Made by a program: the position numbers and the translations under genes. A stretch of DNA of 64,000 nt from an uncultured Acetatifactor sp. Its GTDB lineage: Bacteria; Bacillota; Clostridia; Lachnospirales; Lachnospiraceae. The notes beneath the pieces are model-generated. The model had not been told where the DNA came from. It saw only the letters and a program-made list of their open reading frames with translations, and searched no databases. The stretch is from NCBI GenBank assembly GCA_910586215.1, contig CAJUGH010000006.1, positions 1 to 64,000 on the forward strand. Direction: 5' to 3'. Each line of letters starts with the position of its first letter. Position 1 is the stretch's first letter. This document shows, piece by piece, positions 61,739 through 64,000 of this stretch.

Positions 61739-61801
61739 TTAGGAACTGTATGCGCTTTCCGTAAGGAACTGTATGCATGGCTCATTCCCAACAGTTCCTT
61801 A
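61739..61801. repeat. Alternative stem-loops between cheC and cheD
   Basis: AAGGAACTGTATGC-like sequence occurs twice (from 61740 and 61763), and ACAGTTCCTTA (61791-61801) can pair with either copy. One of the two hairpins overlaps the cheC stop codon. There is no T-run. It may set the cheC/cheD ratio or be mRNA processing structure. Confidence 0.5.
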
Positions 61802-62422
61802 CAAGATAGGCAGCCCCAGGGCTGTCAGAATTTTGGAGTAAGATTCCAGGTCGGGAACCAGGATAAAATAACCGTCCAGTTCTATATCATCACGGAACTG
61901 TGACTGGATCAGCAGGATCTTATCCCCATAGATGCCAAACTGTATGGCCGGGACACTGAGGATAGCTCCTGCCATATCTATGGACACCGCCGGCGGTGTA
62001 GGAATAATGGTCAGATTCGTCATGGAAGACAGGGAATTCAGATAGGCCCCTGTGATGATATTTCCCACCTCCTGCAGGGCAGACAGTCCCATGTCTTCAA
62101 ACTCACTTCCCGGCGGCAGCATGCCCATGGTCATCTTCTGGATCAGATGGCGTGCGCTGTCTTCATCCACCATGAACATCATGCTTCCGGAGATATCCCC
62201 GCTTACCCCCAGGAACACACTGGCCAGGATCTGCTCTTCACCGCCTACTACTTCCCCTACCCTCGAAAATTCCAACAGCCTGACCTGGGGCACCTGCATG
62301 TCGATCTTGCACTGCAGCATCTGTGACAATGCAGTCATTGCATTACCCGCCCCGATATTGCCAAGCTCCTTTAATACATCATAATAATTCTCAGAAACAT
62401 GCTCTGCGCTCATTTCTCCCAT
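61799..62422 (-). CDS. cheC: Chemotaxis phosphatase CheC
   Basis: The 207-residue CheY-P phosphatase and CheD partner. Two active-site repeats are visible: LKELGNIGAGNAMTALSQML and LQEVGNIITGAYLNSL (each with the E-x2-N pattern), which identifies CheC rather than CheX. The ATG at 62422 follows AAGGAGAGG at 6 bases. It follows cheW in the usual order. Confidence 0.95.
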   Translation of the reverse strand: MGEMSAEHVSENYYDVLKELGNIGAGNAMTALSQMLQCKIDMQVPQVRLLEFSRVGEVVGGEEQILASVFLGVSGDISGSMMFMVDEDSARHLIQKMTMGMLPPGSEFEDMGLSALQEVGNIITGAYLNSLSSMTNLTIIPTPPAVSIDMAGAILSVPAIQFGIYGDKILLIQSQFRDDIELDGYFILVPDLESYSKILTALGLPIL

Positions 62423-62445
62423 AGGACACCTCTCCTTCCGGGCTG

Positions 62446-62937
62446 TCAATTGTCATCGAAATTGATGGCACTCAGGTCAACCAGGGAAATCAGTTCTCCG
62501 TTATGCTTGCCCACCGCACTGATCAGATCCGTCTTCTCATCCTTGGAATTGTTATTCACCTTCTCAATGTTATTCACCGACAGGCTCACCACTTCCTTCA
62601 CTTCATCCACGATAAAGCCTACATTGCCTTCCTGTTCCAGCTTCAGAACAATGATCCGGGTCGTCTTGGTCACTTCGTCGTCAGCCAGGTTCATCATCAG
62701 ACGCATGCTCATGACAGGAATCACTTCCCCCCGCATATTGATCACGCCTTTTAAGTAGGCCGGCATCTTGGGCACACGGGTGATATGCTGCATCCTTACG
62801 ATATTATCAATGTTGCGGATATCAATGCCGTACTGTTCATCTCCCAGCCGGATCACGATATACTGGATCGTCTCATACACCTTCTTGCGCTCATCCTGCG
62901 TAATTCCAGCTTCGTTTGTTGTGTTCAGCTCCATCAT
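62446..62937 (-). CDS. cheW: Chemotaxis adaptor CheW
   Basis: The 163-residue SH3-like adaptor couples receptors to CheA. Typical segments are QYIVIRLGDEQYGIDIRNID, MPAYLKGVINMRGEVIPVM with the conserved NxRGxxxPV pattern, and a VDEVKEVVSLSV strand. Two adjacent ATG codons lie at the start after AAGGGAGGAG. It is preceded by cheA 20 bases upstream. Confidence 0.96.
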   Translation of the reverse strand: MMELNTTNEAGITQDERKKVYETIQYIVIRLGDEQYGIDIRNIDNIVRMQHITRVPKMPAYLKGVINMRGEVIPVMSMRLMMNLADDEVTKTTRIIVLKLEQEGNVGFIVDEVKEVVSLSVNNIEKVNNNSKDEKTDLISAVGKHNGELISLVDLSAINFDDN

Positions 62938-62956
62938 ATACGTCCGCTCTCCTCCC

Positions 62957-64000
62957 TTATATTAAGGCGTTTGTATCCAGGATCAAGGCAATCTCGCCAT
63001 CTCCCAGAATTGTTGCGCCGCTGATAAACTTACACTGCTTCATGTATTTGCCCAGGGGCTTAATCACGATCTCCTGCTGGCCGATCAGTTCATCTACCAC
63101 CAGTCCTACCTGCTGGTCCCCTTTCTTGACGATCACTACAATTAAGTTCTCGTCCTGGGATCTGGAACTTTCCACATCCAGCACTTCATTGAGGCGGATC
63201 AGCGGGATCACGGTGCCACGCAGGTGGATCACTTCCTTATTCTGTACCAGCTTGATATCGCTGGGAGAGAGGTCTTCCAGGATCTGGATACAGCCCAGGG
63301 AGATAGCATATTTCTCATCTCCTACCACCACCATCAGTGCCTGGATAATTGCCAGCGTAAGGGGAAGGCGGATGGTCCAGGTGCTGCCTTCGCCCAGGGT
63401 GGACTTCACCTCCACCTCGCCGCTCAAAGACTCAATCTTGGACTTCACCACGTCCAGGCCCACACCACGCCCGGACACGTCCGTGACTTCTTTTGCGGTG
63501 GAAAAGCTGGGCAGGAACAGGAGGTTGATGATCTCCTTGTCAGACATGGCTGCTGCCTGTGCCGGTGTCACCGTTCCCCTCTCAATAGCCTTGGCCCTAA
63601 CCTTTTCCACATCAATGCCATTGCCGTCATCCCGCACTTCAATCACTACGTTATTGCCATCCTGGTAGGCATCCAGGAAGATGGATCCCACCGGATCCTT
63701 GCCCCTCTGGGCCCGGATCTCCGCTGATTCCAGCCCGTGGTCAGCGGAATTGCGAAGCAGGTGCATCAAGGGATCCCCGATCTCATCCACCACAGTGCGG
63801 TCCAGTTCCGTCTCCTCACCTGTCATATACAGTTCCATCTTCTTATCCAGCTTCTTAGACAGGTCACGGATCATTCTGGGGAACTTCTGAACCACGCTCT
63901 CAATTGGCACCATACGCACTTTCATCACAGACTCGTGCAGGTTAGTGGTCACACTCTCCAGATACTCAATATGCTCATTGAAACTGCCGTTCATCTTGGT
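62957..64000 (-). CDS. cheA: Chemotaxis histidine kinase CheA (5' part outside the window)
   Basis: 348 codons are visible, without the true start. Visible domains are the dimerisation region, the GHKL kinase domain (N-box MHLLRNSADHGLE, G1 RDDGNGID, G2 GRGVGLDVVKSKI) and the C-terminal CheW-like P5 domain (LRGTVIPLIRLNEVLDVE). The HPt and CheY-binding domains must lie upstream beyond 64000. It autophosphorylates on a His and passes phosphate to CheY. Confidence 0.95.
   Translation of the reverse strand, partial: TKMNGSFNEHIEYLESVTTNLHESVMKVRMVPIESVVQKFPRMIRDLSKKLDKKMELYMTGEETELDRTVVDEIGDPLMHLLRNSADHGLESAEIRAQRGKDPVGSIFLDAYQDGNNVVIEVRDDGNGIDVEKVRAKAIERGTVTPAQAAAMSDKEIINLLFLPSFSTAKEVTDVSGRGVGLDVVKSKIESLSGEVEVKSTLGEGSTWTIRLPLTLAIIQALMVVVGDEKYAISLGCIQILEDLSPSDIKLVQNKEVIHLRGTVIPLIRLNEVLDVESSRSQDENLIVVIVKKGDQQVGLVVDELIGQQEIVIKPLGKYMKQCKFISGATILGDGEIALILDTNALI

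Noticed and set aside
1..64000. Mobile elements, CRISPR arrays, prophage or tRNA genes
   Set aside because: No transposase, integrase, regularly spaced repeats, phage genes or tRNA cloverleaf with a 3' acceptor apart from tmRNA were seen.

Overview
The window looks like a chromosomal segment of an anaerobic, motile Firmicute of the class Clostridia, most likely a Lachnospiraceae-type gut bacterium. The reasons are moderately high GC with AGGAGG ribosome sites, the secG-rnr-smpB-ssrA block, the che-sigD-rpsB-tsf block known from Bacillus and clostridia, an Eda-VOC fusion, an archaeal-type AspRS, and many large solute-binding lipoproteins with AraC regulators. I see no insertion sequence, phage, CRISPR array, plasmid function or tRNA gene. 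The only stable RNA gene is tmRNA.

Layout. 1-3660: trans-translation and RNA decay (ssrA, smpB, rnr) with secG. 3700-12870: an Opp/Dpp-type peptide ABC operon (dppA-B-C-D-F plus a DUF3899 protein) in which four of five components are oversized. 12900-15140: divergent AraC regulator and MFS transporter. 15250-21580: glycolytic enolase and phosphoglycerate mutase around an aldo/keto reductase and an archaeal-type AspRS; enolase has a hairpin that buries its ribosome site, and AspRS has a long leader with small Asp-containing ORFs. 21600-24800: a solute-binding lipoprotein and a small DUF4352-type lipoprotein. 24890-30745: uronate catabolism (kduI, kduD, an RpiB/LacAB-type isomerase, eda, kdgK) with a divergent AraC regulator. 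30750-38200: housekeeping and accessory genes (thioesterase, HD protein, FAD dehydrogenase, ECF sigma/anti-sigma pair, purC, CDF transporter, YgjP-type protease). 38200-48440: a same-strand cluster with two large solute-binding lipoproteins, two sugar-type permeases, an HlyD-like adaptor and a MacB-like membrane protein, but no ATPase. 48590-52930: PHP phosphoesterase and a double-module PMT glycosyltransferase. 52940-56000: three response-regulator genes (REC, REC-HPt, REC-GGDEF). 56150-64000: tsf, rpsB, then the 3' end of the fla/che operon (two poorly known genes, a DUF6115 protein, fliA, cheD, cheC, cheW, cheA cut by the window end).

How the genes work together. Peptides enter through Dpp. 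Uronates are converted by KduI/KduD (or the RpiB-like alternative) to 2-keto-3-deoxygluconate, which KdgK and Eda split to pyruvate and glyceraldehyde-3-phosphate; GpmI and Eno then complete lower glycolysis. The che/sigD genes give chemotaxis-driven motility next to ribosomal genes.

The most unusual non-coding content is a dispersed intergenic palindromic repeat family (GTTACTG...TGAACGG...CAGTAAC type, about eight sites), including a 165-base cloverleaf-like element in the predicted 5' UTR of the PHP gene. Other notable signals are the 26-position hairpin over the eno ribosome site, the AspRS leader, and the enlarged Dpp transporter.
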